Source: Desulfobacterales bacterium
Lineage (GTDB): Bacteria > Desulfobacterota > Desulfobacteria > Desulfobacterales > RPRI01
Assembly: GCA_030689795.1 (NCBI GenBank)
Contig: JAUYEO010000298.1
Coordinates: 1-8,775, forward strand
Direction of reading: 5' to 3'
DNA: 8,775 bases
The notes beneath the pieces are model-generated. The model did no database searches. It was not told the DNA's origin and saw only the letters and a program-made list of their open reading frames with translations. Positions 1-5,078 of the stretch are shown one piece after another. Position 1 is the stretch's first letter. Each line of letters opens with the position of its first letter. Position numbers and translations under genes: made by a program.

Positions 1-2
1 CG

Positions 3-43
3 AACCCCGCAGTAAGATACAAAGTTAGGCGCAATTAGGATGA
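3..43. repeat. Left terminal inverted repeat of the RIT element
   Basis: Two short blocks here recur in inverted orientation at the other end of the element: AACCCCGCAGTAAG (3-16) and TAGGCG followed after 7 bases by GATGA (26-31, 39-43). They are probably recombinase recognition arms. The ATACAAA between the blocks (17-23) also occurs in direct orientation at 3081-3087 near the right end. Confidence 0.72.
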
Positions 44-257
44 CGTTTTTTGATAAAACATGACGGAAAAAATTATTTTTTTACAGTGTGCCTTAATACT
101 GAGAACATTTCAATAAAATTATTTACCAGTAATAATAGTAAAAGATAATTTAAAAACACTTCTCCCTATCCGTTTTGGAAGACGGTTAATAAGAAGATAA
201 ATATTAGTAGACCTCACAGACCCGTCTGCGTGCGGGCACGCACGGGCAGGAGACATA
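44..257. other. AT-rich non-coding region inside the RIT left end
   Basis: No gene is seen between the left terminal repeat and the ritC stop. The stretch is AT-rich. It contains a small hairpin (GTTTT 45-49 with AAAAC 55-59) and a direct repeat of ATGACG flanking it. An AAAATTATTT motif occurs twice (about 69-78 and 115-124). The GC-rich hairpin at 221-246 is listed separately. Subterminal non-coding DNA next to the last recombinase gene could hold binding sites, but nothing here shows it directly. Confidence 0.5.
221..246. repeat. GC-rich hairpin just downstream of ritC
   Basis: CCCGT (221-225), a CT bulge, GCGTGC (228-233), a GG loop, GCACGC (236-241) and ACGGG (242-246) form a strong 11-bp stem with one 2-base bulge. 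It starts 12 bases beyond the ritC stop on the transcribed strand, so it could end or protect the rit transcript. No T-run follows on that strand, so it is not a standard intrinsic terminator. The block is much more GC-rich than its surroundings and may be a dispersed repeat unit that landed here. Confidence 0.55.
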
Positions 258-1244
258 CTACTCTCTTTTAGGTCTAAATGGTTTTTGGAAGCGCAAATTC
301 AATTCTCCTTTTCTTAACAGTTCTTTGACAAATTTAACACCGGGCAGTTTCTCCATAGCCTTTCGGATTCTGTCGGCAGAAGGGTGGATATAGGGTTCAG
401 TACTTCGAGTAGAAGAATGACCGAGAATGCTCTGTATGACCAGGATATCAACGTCTTTATCGTTAAGGTGAGAAGCCATACTGTGTCGCAGGGTATGGCA
501 TGTAACATTAAAAGGAACATTTAAAGAAGAGCAAAGCAGGATCTTTTTAAAATTATCTTCCATGGTGCGTATTGCCAGACGGTTACCCTTTTTTGAGACA
601 AACAACGCCGGTGTGAGCCAGCTGTTACAAAACAGCTCGCGCACTGCCATGTATTGACATAAGATTTCAATTAGCTCGTCATTCATATGCAAGGTGCGCG
701 GCTTTTGGCCTTTACCGAGAACATTGATCTTGCTGTTTTCAAAATCTATATTTGCAAGGTTAAGCGCATGGACCTCACCGACCCTCAGGCCGAGTTGATA
801 CATCAAGGCATAAATGGCATAATCGCGGATGCCCAGGATCGTATTGGTATCGATGACTTTAAACAAAAGGCTGATCTGTTGCGGTGTTAAGGCACTGGGT
901 CGTTTGCGATAACCCTGCCGTATTTTCAGCACGTCATAAAACGGCAGCGCATCGGCGCATGGGAGATCATATAGCTTTAAAAAGTTCCCATAGCTTCTGA
1001 GGGCAAAAATCTTGCGGTTGATTGAGGCGCCGCAATTTTGACGCTGTTTTTTCAGATAGTACTGGAAGTCAATTACCGCAGGCCCATCGATGGTTTTTAC
1101 GTTCTGCGAGCAGATAAAGTTTTTAAACAGACCCAGATCAACACGATTGCTCTTAAAAGTTTGCTCGCTGATTTCATAGATTTCTCTGCGGTAATCGAAA
1201 AAGTCATCAATGTGCCTAAAGAAATTATCGGGGGCTACTGCCAT
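258..1244 (-). CDS. ritC: Tyrosine recombinase, third gene of the RIT trio (RitC-type)
   Basis: This is a 328-residue site-specific recombinase of the phage integrase/XerD family, acting on DNA by a covalent 3'-phosphotyrosine intermediate. The N-terminal SAM-like core-binding domain covers about residues 10-110 and the catalytic domain about 118-290. The full catalytic set is visible: Arg154 (LGLRVGE), Lys178 (LGKGQK), His250 and Arg253 (HTLRH), His276 (LGHSS) and Tyr285 (TEPYIHP). A C-terminal basic tail of about 40 residues follows. The start is supported by an AGGAGG ribosome binding site at 1251-1256, and the gene overlaps the end of ritB by 10 bases, which suggests translational coupling. 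It is the only one of the three that keeps the HxxR form of the second catalytic box. Family certain; the RitC label rests on its third position in the trio. Confidence 0.93.
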   Translation of the reverse strand: MAVAPDNFFRHIDDFFDYRREIYEISEQTFKSNRVDLGLFKNFICSQNVKTIDGPAVIDFQYYLKKQRQNCGASINRKIFALRSYGNFLKLYDLPCADALPFYDVLKIRQGYRKRPSALTPQQISLLFKVIDTNTILGIRDYAIYALMYQLGLRVGEVHALNLANIDFENSKINVLGKGQKPRTLHMNDELIEILCQYMAVRELFCNSWLTPALFVSKKGNRLAIRTMEDNFKKILLCSSLNVPFNVTCHTLRHSMASHLNDKDVDILVIQSILGHSSTRSTEPYIHPSADRIRKAMEKLPGVKFVKELLRKGELNLRFQKPFRPKRE

Positions 1245-2146
1245 GAGAACCTCCTTGAGATTAGGATACTGTCAAGCGCCAGTTGTTTCAGTTTATCCGA
1301 TACGTGGATATAGATGGAAGTATCGGCAATGGAGTCGTGTCCCATCATAGCCTGTATGTCGGATAGAGGGACATTCTGGTGATACATCTCTGTGGCAAAA
1401 GAGTGTCTGAGTACGCGAGGTGTCACATCGGCTTTTATGCCTGCCTTTTTTGCCTGATCTTTGACAATGCGCTGCACACGGTCGTTTGAGATAGTTGTTG
1501 TTTTGGTGTCTGCCGGGAACAGAGGCGATAATTTTTCCCGGGGTGTTTTGGAGTGTGCAAGATAACGCAGGAGTTGGTCGAAGAGTCGATCTGCGACAAA
1601 CAGTGCGCGTTGCTTTTTGTTCTTGCCACGAACCCGCAACAGGCCGATGCGTTTTCCGTGACCGGTTTCGAAGCTGCGCACTTTCAATCCGGTCAATTCA
1701 CTGGTTCTTAAGCCAAGCGCCCAGAACACAGAGACCATGGTATAATTTCGCAGACCATGCCAGGAGCTTTGATCAAAGGAATCGAGCAGTTTAAAAGCGT
1801 CTTGGGTTGATATGGGTTTTGTGACCTGCCGTCTGCGGATAATCAAAAGTGGCAGGGCTTCGGCGGGATTGGTATTGATTATGCCGGTTTTTTTCACGAA
1901 CGCAAAAAAGCTTTTTAGCGCATAATGATGGTTTTCGATTCTGCTGTGTCCGATGCCGGTGTTTTTCAGATACAAGATCCATTTAAGCAGTTGTGGGCCT
2001 TTTACCTTGACTGGATTCATTTCAAGCTGATTTCTGGCAAAACTGCAAAAGGCTTTGATGCTGATTGTATAGGTCTCAACGGTTGATGCAGCAAAGCCGT
2101 TAACCTTTAAGAGCTCTTTTTGGTACTGGTCTATAAGGGCAATCAT
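1235..2146 (-). CDS. ritB: Tyrosine recombinase, second gene of the RIT trio (RitB-type)
   Basis: This 303-residue phage-integrase-family recombinase has an N-terminal core-binding domain at about residues 3-95 and a catalytic domain at about 108-290. Catalytic residues are Arg147 (LGLRTSE), Lys175 (RGKNKK), Arg247 in PRVLRHSFAT, His270 (MGHDS) and the nucleophile Tyr279 (SIYIHV). The second box reads RxxR instead of the usual HxxR, with Arg244 in the histidine position. The start ATG shares an ATGA overlap with the stop of ritA (2143-2146) and has an AGGAGG ribosome binding site about 8 bases upstream. Its 3' end overlaps ritC by 10 bases. It presumably works with RitA and RitC as a hetero-assembly on the element ends; this is inferred from the fixed gene trio, not visible in the sequence. 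Confidence 0.93.
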   Translation of the reverse strand: MIALIDQYQKELLKVNGFAASTVETYTISIKAFCSFARNQLEMNPVKVKGPQLLKWILYLKNTGIGHSRIENHHYALKSFFAFVKKTGIINTNPAEALPLLIIRRRQVTKPISTQDAFKLLDSFDQSSWHGLRNYTMVSVFWALGLRTSELTGLKVRSFETGHGKRIGLLRVRGKNKKQRALFVADRLFDQLLRYLAHSKTPREKLSPLFPADTKTTTISNDRVQRIVKDQAKKAGIKADVTPRVLRHSFATEMYHQNVPLSDIQAMMGHDSIADTSIYIHVSDKLKQLALDSILISRRFSWQ

Positions 2147-3021
2147 AGTGCCTCCTTTTGCATAAAAGGGTGTTGTTTCATATAAACGGCATACTTGTCG
2201 GGATTCAGGTGTGCGTATTTTAACGTATTCGCCCTCTGGCTGTGGCCAAGCACATGCTGCGTTATCTCGACACCGGCTACCTTGTTAAGATGGGTTGCTG
2301 CCGTATGCCGAAAGAGTCGGGCGTGGAGCTTTTTATCGATGCCGTTTTGATCGGCGGCAGTGCGGAAGATGTCTTGCAAGGTTCGCTGTGAGATGCGTTT
2401 TTTACGCTTGGATATGAGAAATGGTCCTTTTTTACGCTGTCGTAGTTGTAAATATTTGTGGATAATTTTACAAAGAATGTGGGGCAAAACCAGGTTGCGC
2501 CAGCGCCAGCCCTTTTCCCTGATCCATACCAGCCCGCAGGTTAAATTGATATCTTCAATATTTATAGCGATCAGGGTCGATGTCCGCAGCCCCAGAGTCC
2601 CGAGTATCAGGATGATGACAAGATTTCTAAGCCCCAAAAGATCCTGAGCCTCATTGCTAAAGTGGCGGATCAAGCGATTGTACTCATTAATTGTAAGAAA
2701 TTGCGGCACCGTTTTTTCAATTTTCGGATATGGGAGTTTGAGGGCGATATTTTGCGGCACATGCCGATGGAGTGTCAGAAAGTGGTAAAATTGTCTGAGC
2801 GTCCAGACACGAGACTTTCTTACGTGTATTGAAGGGTCTTTGTAGTCAGCAACGAAATCGACCAGATGCAGGTAAGTGATCTTTTTAACCGACCGGATTC
2901 TTTGTGATTTCAGGTAAGTTTCGAATTCATTTAGCCGGGCGGTTAAAGCCTGGATGGAACGTACTGAAAAATCTGCCAGTTGACAATATTCCAGAAACTG
3001 GTTGATATAACGATGAAGCAT
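2143..3021 (-). CDS. ritA: Tyrosine recombinase, first gene of the RIT trio (RitA-type)
   Basis: This 292-residue phage-integrase-family recombinase has a core-binding domain at about residues 3-95 and a catalytic domain at about 106-280. Visible catalytic positions are Arg146 (LGLRTST), Lys170 (REKGWR), Arg238 in ARLFRHTAA, His260 (LGHSQ) and Tyr269 (LKYAHL). As in the second gene, the box II histidine is replaced by arginine (Arg235). The glutamate usually found three residues after Arg I is a threonine. The start ATG has an AAGGAG ribosome binding site about 8 bases upstream. Both lie within or between the arms of a perfect inverted repeat (3012-3060), so expression may be controlled by recombinase binding or by RNA folding. 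It is the promoter-proximal gene of the trio. Confidence is high for the family and good for the RitA position. Confidence 0.93.
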   Translation of the reverse strand: MLHRYINQFLEYCQLADFSVRSIQALTARLNEFETYLKSQRIRSVKKITYLHLVDFVADYKDPSIHVRKSRVWTLRQFYHFLTLHRHVPQNIALKLPYPKIEKTVPQFLTINEYNRLIRHFSNEAQDLLGLRNLVIILILGTLGLRTSTLIAINIEDINLTCGLVWIREKGWRWRNLVLPHILCKIIHKYLQLRQRKKGPFLISKRKKRISQRTLQDIFRTAADQNGIDKKLHARLFRHTAATHLNKVAGVEITQHVLGHSQRANTLKYAHLNPDKYAVYMKQHPFMQKEAL

Positions 3022-3060
3022 GATGGCATCTCCTTGTTGACCATTGAATCATGCTTCATC
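3012..3060. promoter_or_regulatory. Perfect 13-bp inverted repeat around the ritA start and RBS
   Basis: GATGAAGCATGAT at 3012-3024 and ATCATGCTTCATC at 3048-3060 are exact inverted copies separated by 23 bases. The left arm contains the ritA start codon and its first codons; the spacer contains the ribosome binding site. The right arm's TCATC is also part of the inner block of the right terminal repeat. Two readings are possible: an operator or recombinase binding pair giving autoregulation, or an mRNA hairpin holding the ribosome binding site in its loop and the start codon in its stem. Confidence 0.7.
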
Positions 3061-3106
3061 ATTAAACGCCTATTAATATAATACAAACCGCGCTAACTGC
3101 GAGGTT
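3056..3106. repeat. Right terminal inverted repeat of the RIT element
   Basis: CTAACTGCGAGGTT at 3093-3106 is the inverted counterpart of 3-16, with 12 of 14 bases matching. TCATC ATTAAA CGCCTA at 3056-3072 is the counterpart of the inner left block. The outer block also forms part of a local hairpin, AAACC (3085-3089) with GGTTT (3103-3107) and CGC with GCG inside. The left end lacks this extra palindrome because its block spacing is 11 bases shorter. Confidence 0.72.
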
Positions 3107-3111
3107 TATGG

Positions 3112-3118
3112 GTTATGC
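3112..3118 (+). other. Cassette recombination core site GTTATGC (start of cassette 1)
   Basis: GTTATGC matches the attC R' core pattern at the crossover triplet and is the exact reverse complement of the inverse core GCATAAC at 3758-3764. It lies 5 bp beyond the RIT right end. It should be the 3' end of the attC of a preceding cassette, now interrupted by the RIT element or lying to the left of the window. Confidence 0.65.
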
Positions 3119-3141
3119 AATAAAAATAATAAGGACATCCA

Positions 3142-3750
3142 ATGAAATTAAATAATCTTGAATTTTTGCTTATGAATAATCCTGTTCGCTCTTATGTTCA
3201 AGAAAATTATGAATTACCAATTCTTAGGAAAATGATTTCTTTGGATAAATTTGAGTCTGTATTGGAAATCGGATGCGGTAGCGGTAACGGAACAAAAATT
3301 ATAAAAAAGTATTTTAACCCTCTCCGCATAACTGCGATAGACCTTGATGAAAAAATGATTAATATTGCCAAACAAAAAAATAATGATACAAATATTAATT
3401 TCACTGTAGCGGATGCCTCAAAATTGGACTTTCCAGACAAAGAATTTGATGCGGTGTTTGATTTTGGCATTATACACCATATACCAAATTGGAGAGAATG
3501 CATTTCCGAACTAAAACGAGTGTTAAAATTAAATGGCGAATTGATTATCGAAGAACTTTCTCTTGACACATTTAAGGGCTTCCCGGGAATTATTTGGAAA
3601 TCGCTTCTTGCACATCCGTATAAACAAATGTTTACAACTGGAGAGTTTGTTCAACATTTGAATAACGTCGGTTTTTCGATTAAACATTTTAAAGAATCGA
3701 ACCCTCTAAAAATGATAAGGCATTTTTCCTTAACAGCAAAATTAAAATAA
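3142..3750 (+). CDS. Class I SAM-dependent methyltransferase (cassette-borne)
   Basis: This 202-residue protein has a Rossmann-type methyltransferase fold of the Methyltransf_11 kind. Motif I is VLEIGCGSGNG at residues 40-50, the SAM-ribose acidic motif is IDLD at 66-69, VADAS at 89-93 fits motif III, and FDAVFDFGIIHHI at about 102-114 covers motif IV. The C-terminal part has a GxxIIxE-type strand (NGELIIEEL). The substrate cannot be read from the sequence; small-molecule or lipid substrates are common for this group. The start has an AAGGA ribosome binding site 6 bases upstream. The gene begins only 29 bases into its cassette and ends 8 bases before attC, leaving no room for its own promoter, so it depends on outside transcription. 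Its codons are very AT-rich (AAA, AAT and ATT dominate), unlike the rit genes to the left and the operon to the right, which suggests a different donor. Confidence 0.88.
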   Translation: MKLNNLEFLLMNNPVRSYVQENYELPILRKMISLDKFESVLEIGCGSGNGTKIIKKYFNPLRITAIDLDEKMINIAKQKNNDTNINFTVADASKLDFPDKEFDAVFDFGIIHHIPNWRECISELKRVLKLNGELIIEELSLDTFKGFPGIIWKSLLAHPYKQMFTTGEFVQHLNNVGFSIKHFKESNPLKMIRHFSLTAKLK

Positions 3751-3757
3751 AAAAACC

Positions 3758-3829
3758 GCATAACAAATCAATACAGTTGACTTTGCCTCCGCTACGCTAC
3801 AGCAAAGCAGCTGATTTCTGATGTTACCT
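3758..3829 (+). repeat. attC recombination site of cassette 1
   Basis: The 72-bp site opens with inverse core GCATAAC (3758-3764) and closes with core GTTACCT (3823-3829). Inside, CAGTTGACTTTGC (3774-3786) pairs with GCAAAGCAGCTG (3802-3813), leaving A3780 unpaired. This one-sided extrahelical base is the hallmark that directs the integron integrase to the bottom strand. A further AAAT/ATTT pairing extends the stem outward. The loop is 15 bases. Predicted crossover is between G3823 and T3824. Confidence 0.85.
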
Positions 3830-3839
3830 TACAAACACT

Positions 3840-3868
3840 TTGACTTATCAATTATAATAAGTTATTAA
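3840..3868 (+). promoter_or_regulatory. Candidate promoter of the toxin-antitoxin cassette
   Basis: TTGACT (3840-3845) and TATTAA (3863-3868) are separated by 17 bases and resemble a sigma-70 promoter; transcription would start about 1-2 bases before the toxin ATG at 3877. An alternative is TTACAA upstream of a perfect TATAAT at 3853-3858 with 18-base spacing. Either would make the mRNA leaderless or nearly so, which fits the lack of a ribosome binding site before the toxin. Toxin-antitoxin cassettes are known often to carry their own promoter. Confidence 0.5.
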
Positions 3869-3876
3869 ATATAATA

Positions 3877-4149
3877 ATGTGGCACATACGAGAACATCAC
3901 AACTTAGATAAGATTATTGCAAAATTACCGTTACAGGTCGTAAAAAAATACGAACTTTGGAAAGATATCGTTTTTCGACATGGACCGGATAAATTACGGG
4001 AATTTCCTGGTTTTCATGACGAAAAATTAAAGGGAGAGTTTGAAGGACAACGCTCATCGCGGCTTAATATTCAATATCGGATTATTTATTCTATCGAAAA
4101 AGATATAGTTTCTGTTTATGTGATTGATATAACGCCGCATAAATATTAG
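3877..4149 (+). CDS. RelE/HigB-family type II toxin (mRNA interferase-like)
   Basis: The 90-residue product has the size and pattern of the RelE/ParE superfamily, closest in appearance to HigB. The central LREFPGFHDEKLKG and GQRSSRLNIQYRIIYSIEKD segments match the conserved strand region where toxins of this group read ...RxxYRIxY. The C-terminal ITPHKY matches the family's usual ITPHDY ending, which carries a catalytic histidine (His88). Members cleave mRNA on the ribosome. The order is toxin first, antitoxin second with a 12-base gap, typical of higBA rather than relBE. No ribosome binding site precedes the ATG; the upstream 30 bases are nearly all A and T. Within cassette 2 it could stabilise the array by post-segregational effects. 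Family good, exact subfamily uncertain. Confidence 0.88.
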   Translation: MWHIREHHNLDKIIAKLPLQVVKKYELWKDIVFRHGPDKLREFPGFHDEKLKGEFEGQRSSRLNIQYRIIYSIEKDIVSVYVIDITPHKY

Positions 4150-4161
4150 GGAGTTAAAATA

Positions 4162-4437
4162 ATGAAAATTAAAAATTCGAATTTTAAACCGGCAAAACAG
4201 CATGCGATCTTAACTACTGGAGAAGTAATTAAAATGTTGCGCGAATTAAAAGGATGGACTCAAGAGGAGTTATCGAAATATTGCTCTATCAATGCAAAAA
4301 ATATCAGTATGCTTGAACACGATAAATTAGAAATCGGTAAAAAAAGGGCAGAGCAACTCGCTAAGGCATTTAATGTACATCCCGCTATAATTATGTTTCC
4401 TGAATACGAATCAAAAGAAATTCAAAAAGCGGCATAA
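4162..4437 (+). CDS. HigA-type antitoxin, XRE-family helix-turn-helix
   Basis: The 91-residue protein carries an HTH_3/Cro-C1 domain at about residues 19-78: GEVIKMLRELKGWTQEELSK forms the first helices, followed by NAKNISMLEHDKLEIGKKRAEQLAKAF. Partner antitoxins of HigB toxins have this fold; they bind the toxin and repress their own operon. A GGGAG ribosome binding site lies about 9 bases before the start, so the antitoxin has a stronger translation signal than the toxin, in keeping with the need for antitoxin excess. The stop codon TAA (4435-4437) falls inside the inverse core GCATAAC of the attC, so cassette end and gene end are fused. Codon use is AT-rich like the toxin's. Confidence 0.88.
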   Translation: MKIKNSNFKPAKQHAILTTGEVIKMLRELKGWTQEELSKYCSINAKNISMLEHDKLEIGKKRAEQLAKAFNVHPAIIMFPEYESKEIQKAA

Positions 4438-4490
4438 CCTTTCACTGGTACGGACGCAAAAAGCCGCGCCGTACAGTTCAGACGTTAGTT
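4432..4490 (+). repeat. attC recombination site of cassette 2
   Basis: The 59-bp site opens with GCATAAC (4432-4438) and closes with GTTAGTT (4484-4490). The stem is ACTGGTACGGACGC (4444-4457) with GCGCCGTACAGT (4466-4477), leaving G4447 and A4454 unpaired on one arm and an 8-base loop. Two extrahelical bases on the same arm and a length near 60 bp match the classic attC design. Predicted crossover is between G4484 and T4485. It overlaps the antitoxin stop codon. Confidence 0.9.
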
Positions 4491-4524
4491 GCTGGCAGCC
4501 ACTATAACCAAAGAGGAGGAAGGC

Positions 4525-4905
4525 ATGGAAGTCTTTAACCGAAACAATTCGACCAATACTGGAAAACTTCCTATTCTTACCTCGTGGATGCTAATAAGCC
4601 CCAAAAACTCCTCAACCCAAAATTTGTCGATTCAAATTTCAGAGGTTCCAGTTGGATCTGAGCAACCGATCCACAATCATGAGCCTGAACAATGCTATTA
4701 CGTAATCAAAGGTAAGGGGCTTATGGTAATAGAAGATGAATCCAGAGAGGTATTTGCTGGCGATGCAGTATACATTCCATCCTATTTGAAACACGGCATA
4801 AAAAACATTGGCAATGAGGTGCTGGAATACCTTACTGCAAATACGCCGGTATTCAGCGATCAATATGAAAGTACGCTATGGCCTTCGGCTCCATCGAATT
4901 TTTAG
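4525..4905 (+). CDS. Small single-domain cupin protein (cassette-borne)
   Basis: The start chosen is ATG 4525 because GAGGAGG at 4513-4519 is an excellent ribosome binding site; a TTG at 4489 in the same frame lies in the cassette junction and has none. This gives 126 residues. Cupin motif 1 is visible as G44, His50-x-His52 and the acidic/amide pair Glu55/Gln56, ending at Gly63. Motif 2 runs from Gly79 through Pro85 and His90 to Asn94. His50, His52 and His90 would bind a metal. Single-domain cupins of this length bind or isomerise small molecules or oxidise them; the substrate is not evident. There is no room for a promoter between the crossover and the gene, so it probably reads through from the toxin-antitoxin promoter. 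Base composition is closer to the host than the first two cassettes. Confidence 0.85.
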   Translation: MEVFNRNNSTNTGKLPILTSWMLISPKNSSTQNLSIQISEVPVGSEQPIHNHEPEQCYYVIKGKGLMVIEDESREVFAGDAVYIPSYLKHGIKNIGNEVLEYLTANTPVFSDQYESTLWPSAPSNF

Positions 4906-4912
4906 GCAAGAC

Positions 4913-4971
4913 GCTAACCTCCGCGTCCACATCGACGGCGAGGAGCACGCCACCCGACACCGACGTTAAAA
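4913..4971 (+). repeat. Possible attC of cassette 3 (degenerate)
   Basis: GCTAAC (4913-4918) lies 7 bases after the cupin stop, and GTTAAAA (4965-4971) follows 46 bases later, giving a 59-bp span like attC of cassette 2. GACGTTA here matches the GACGTTA ending of that site, and CTAAC complements the GTTAG at the start of its own cassette. Inside, CTCC-GC-GTC (4919-4927) can pair with GAC-GC-GGAG (4934-4945) with all bulges on one arm. However, the hairpin is off-centre, so the site may be decayed, terminal or misread. Confidence 0.45.
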
Positions 4972-4973
4972 TT

Positions 4974-4989
4974 TGAGTCTGACTCAGAC
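4974..4989. promoter_or_regulatory. Nested palindromes just past the cassette array
   Basis: TGAGTCTGACTCA (4974-4986) and GTCTGACTCAGAC (4977-4989) are two overlapping perfect palindromes, each around a single central base. They lie in the 173-bp gap between the cupin stop and the stop of the leftward radical SAM gene. They could be a regulator binding site or a short hairpin. No other signal is clear in 4990-5078. Confidence 0.35.
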
Positions 4990-5078
4990 GCGTTACTGAA
5001 GCTTTAGCTATCGTGCAAAAGGGTATGTTATACAAAAGTTTCTGCGTTTGAACGTTGATGGGATCAGGATCACCCGTT

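Larger units (their letters stand above)
3..3106 (-). mobile_element. Recombinase-in-trio (RIT) element, apparently complete
   Basis: Three consecutive, overlapping, same-strand tyrosine recombinase genes fill nearly the whole segment, which is the defining layout of RIT elements. Inverted repeats are found at both edges. Block 1 is AACCCCGCAGTAAG at 3-16 against the reverse complement of 3093-3106 (12 of 14 identical). Block 2 is TAGGCG, 6-7 bases, then GATGA at 26-43 against the reverse complement of 3056-3072. The spacing between blocks differs (9 versus 20 bases). The element is about 3.1 kb, in the range known for RITs, and carries no passenger gene. The left end lies 2 bp from the window edge, so any outward extension there cannot be seen. 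All three frames are open and all recombinases keep Arg, Lys, Arg, His and Tyr at the expected places, so the element looks intact. RIT identity is established family knowledge applied to what is seen; the exact termini are inferred. Confidence 0.88.
3113..4965 (+). mobile_element. Array of three integron gene cassettes (no integrase in window)
   Basis: Three short gene units in one direction are each followed by an attC or attC-like site: methyltransferase (3113-3823), toxin-antitoxin pair (3824-4484) and cupin (4485-4965). Boundaries are set at the G^TT crossover of each core site. Leaders before the first gene of cassettes 1 and 3 are very short (29 and 40 bases), as usual in cassettes, and stop codons lie at or beside the attC. 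The six bases at the start of cassette 1 (TTATGC) complete a perfect complement to that cassette's own inverse core GCATAAC, as expected for a unit that was once a closed circle. No integron integrase or attI is visible. The array may be the tail of an integron to the left of the RIT element, or a cluster of attC sites lacking an integrase. Confidence 0.8.

Noticed and set aside
24..30. GTTAGGC, a perfect attC core pattern near the left edge
   Set aside because: The TAGGCG it contains is part of the block that recurs, inverted, at the right end of the RIT element, so it is better explained as terminal repeat.
1495..1794. A 99-codon open frame opposite ritB
   Set aside because: It is antisense to a clear recombinase gene, and its translation (rich in Arg, Cys and Trp) does not look like a real protein.
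3079..3118. A complete attC for a cassette to the left of cassette 1
   Set aside because: The hairpin is there, but the stretch is explained by the RIT end, and no proper inverse core lies at the 5' side; only the 3' core is kept.
4489..4524. Upstream TTG start for the cupin gene
   Set aside because: It lies in the cassette junction with no ribosome binding site, while ATG 4525 has GAGGAGG at proper spacing and fits the cupin domain limits.
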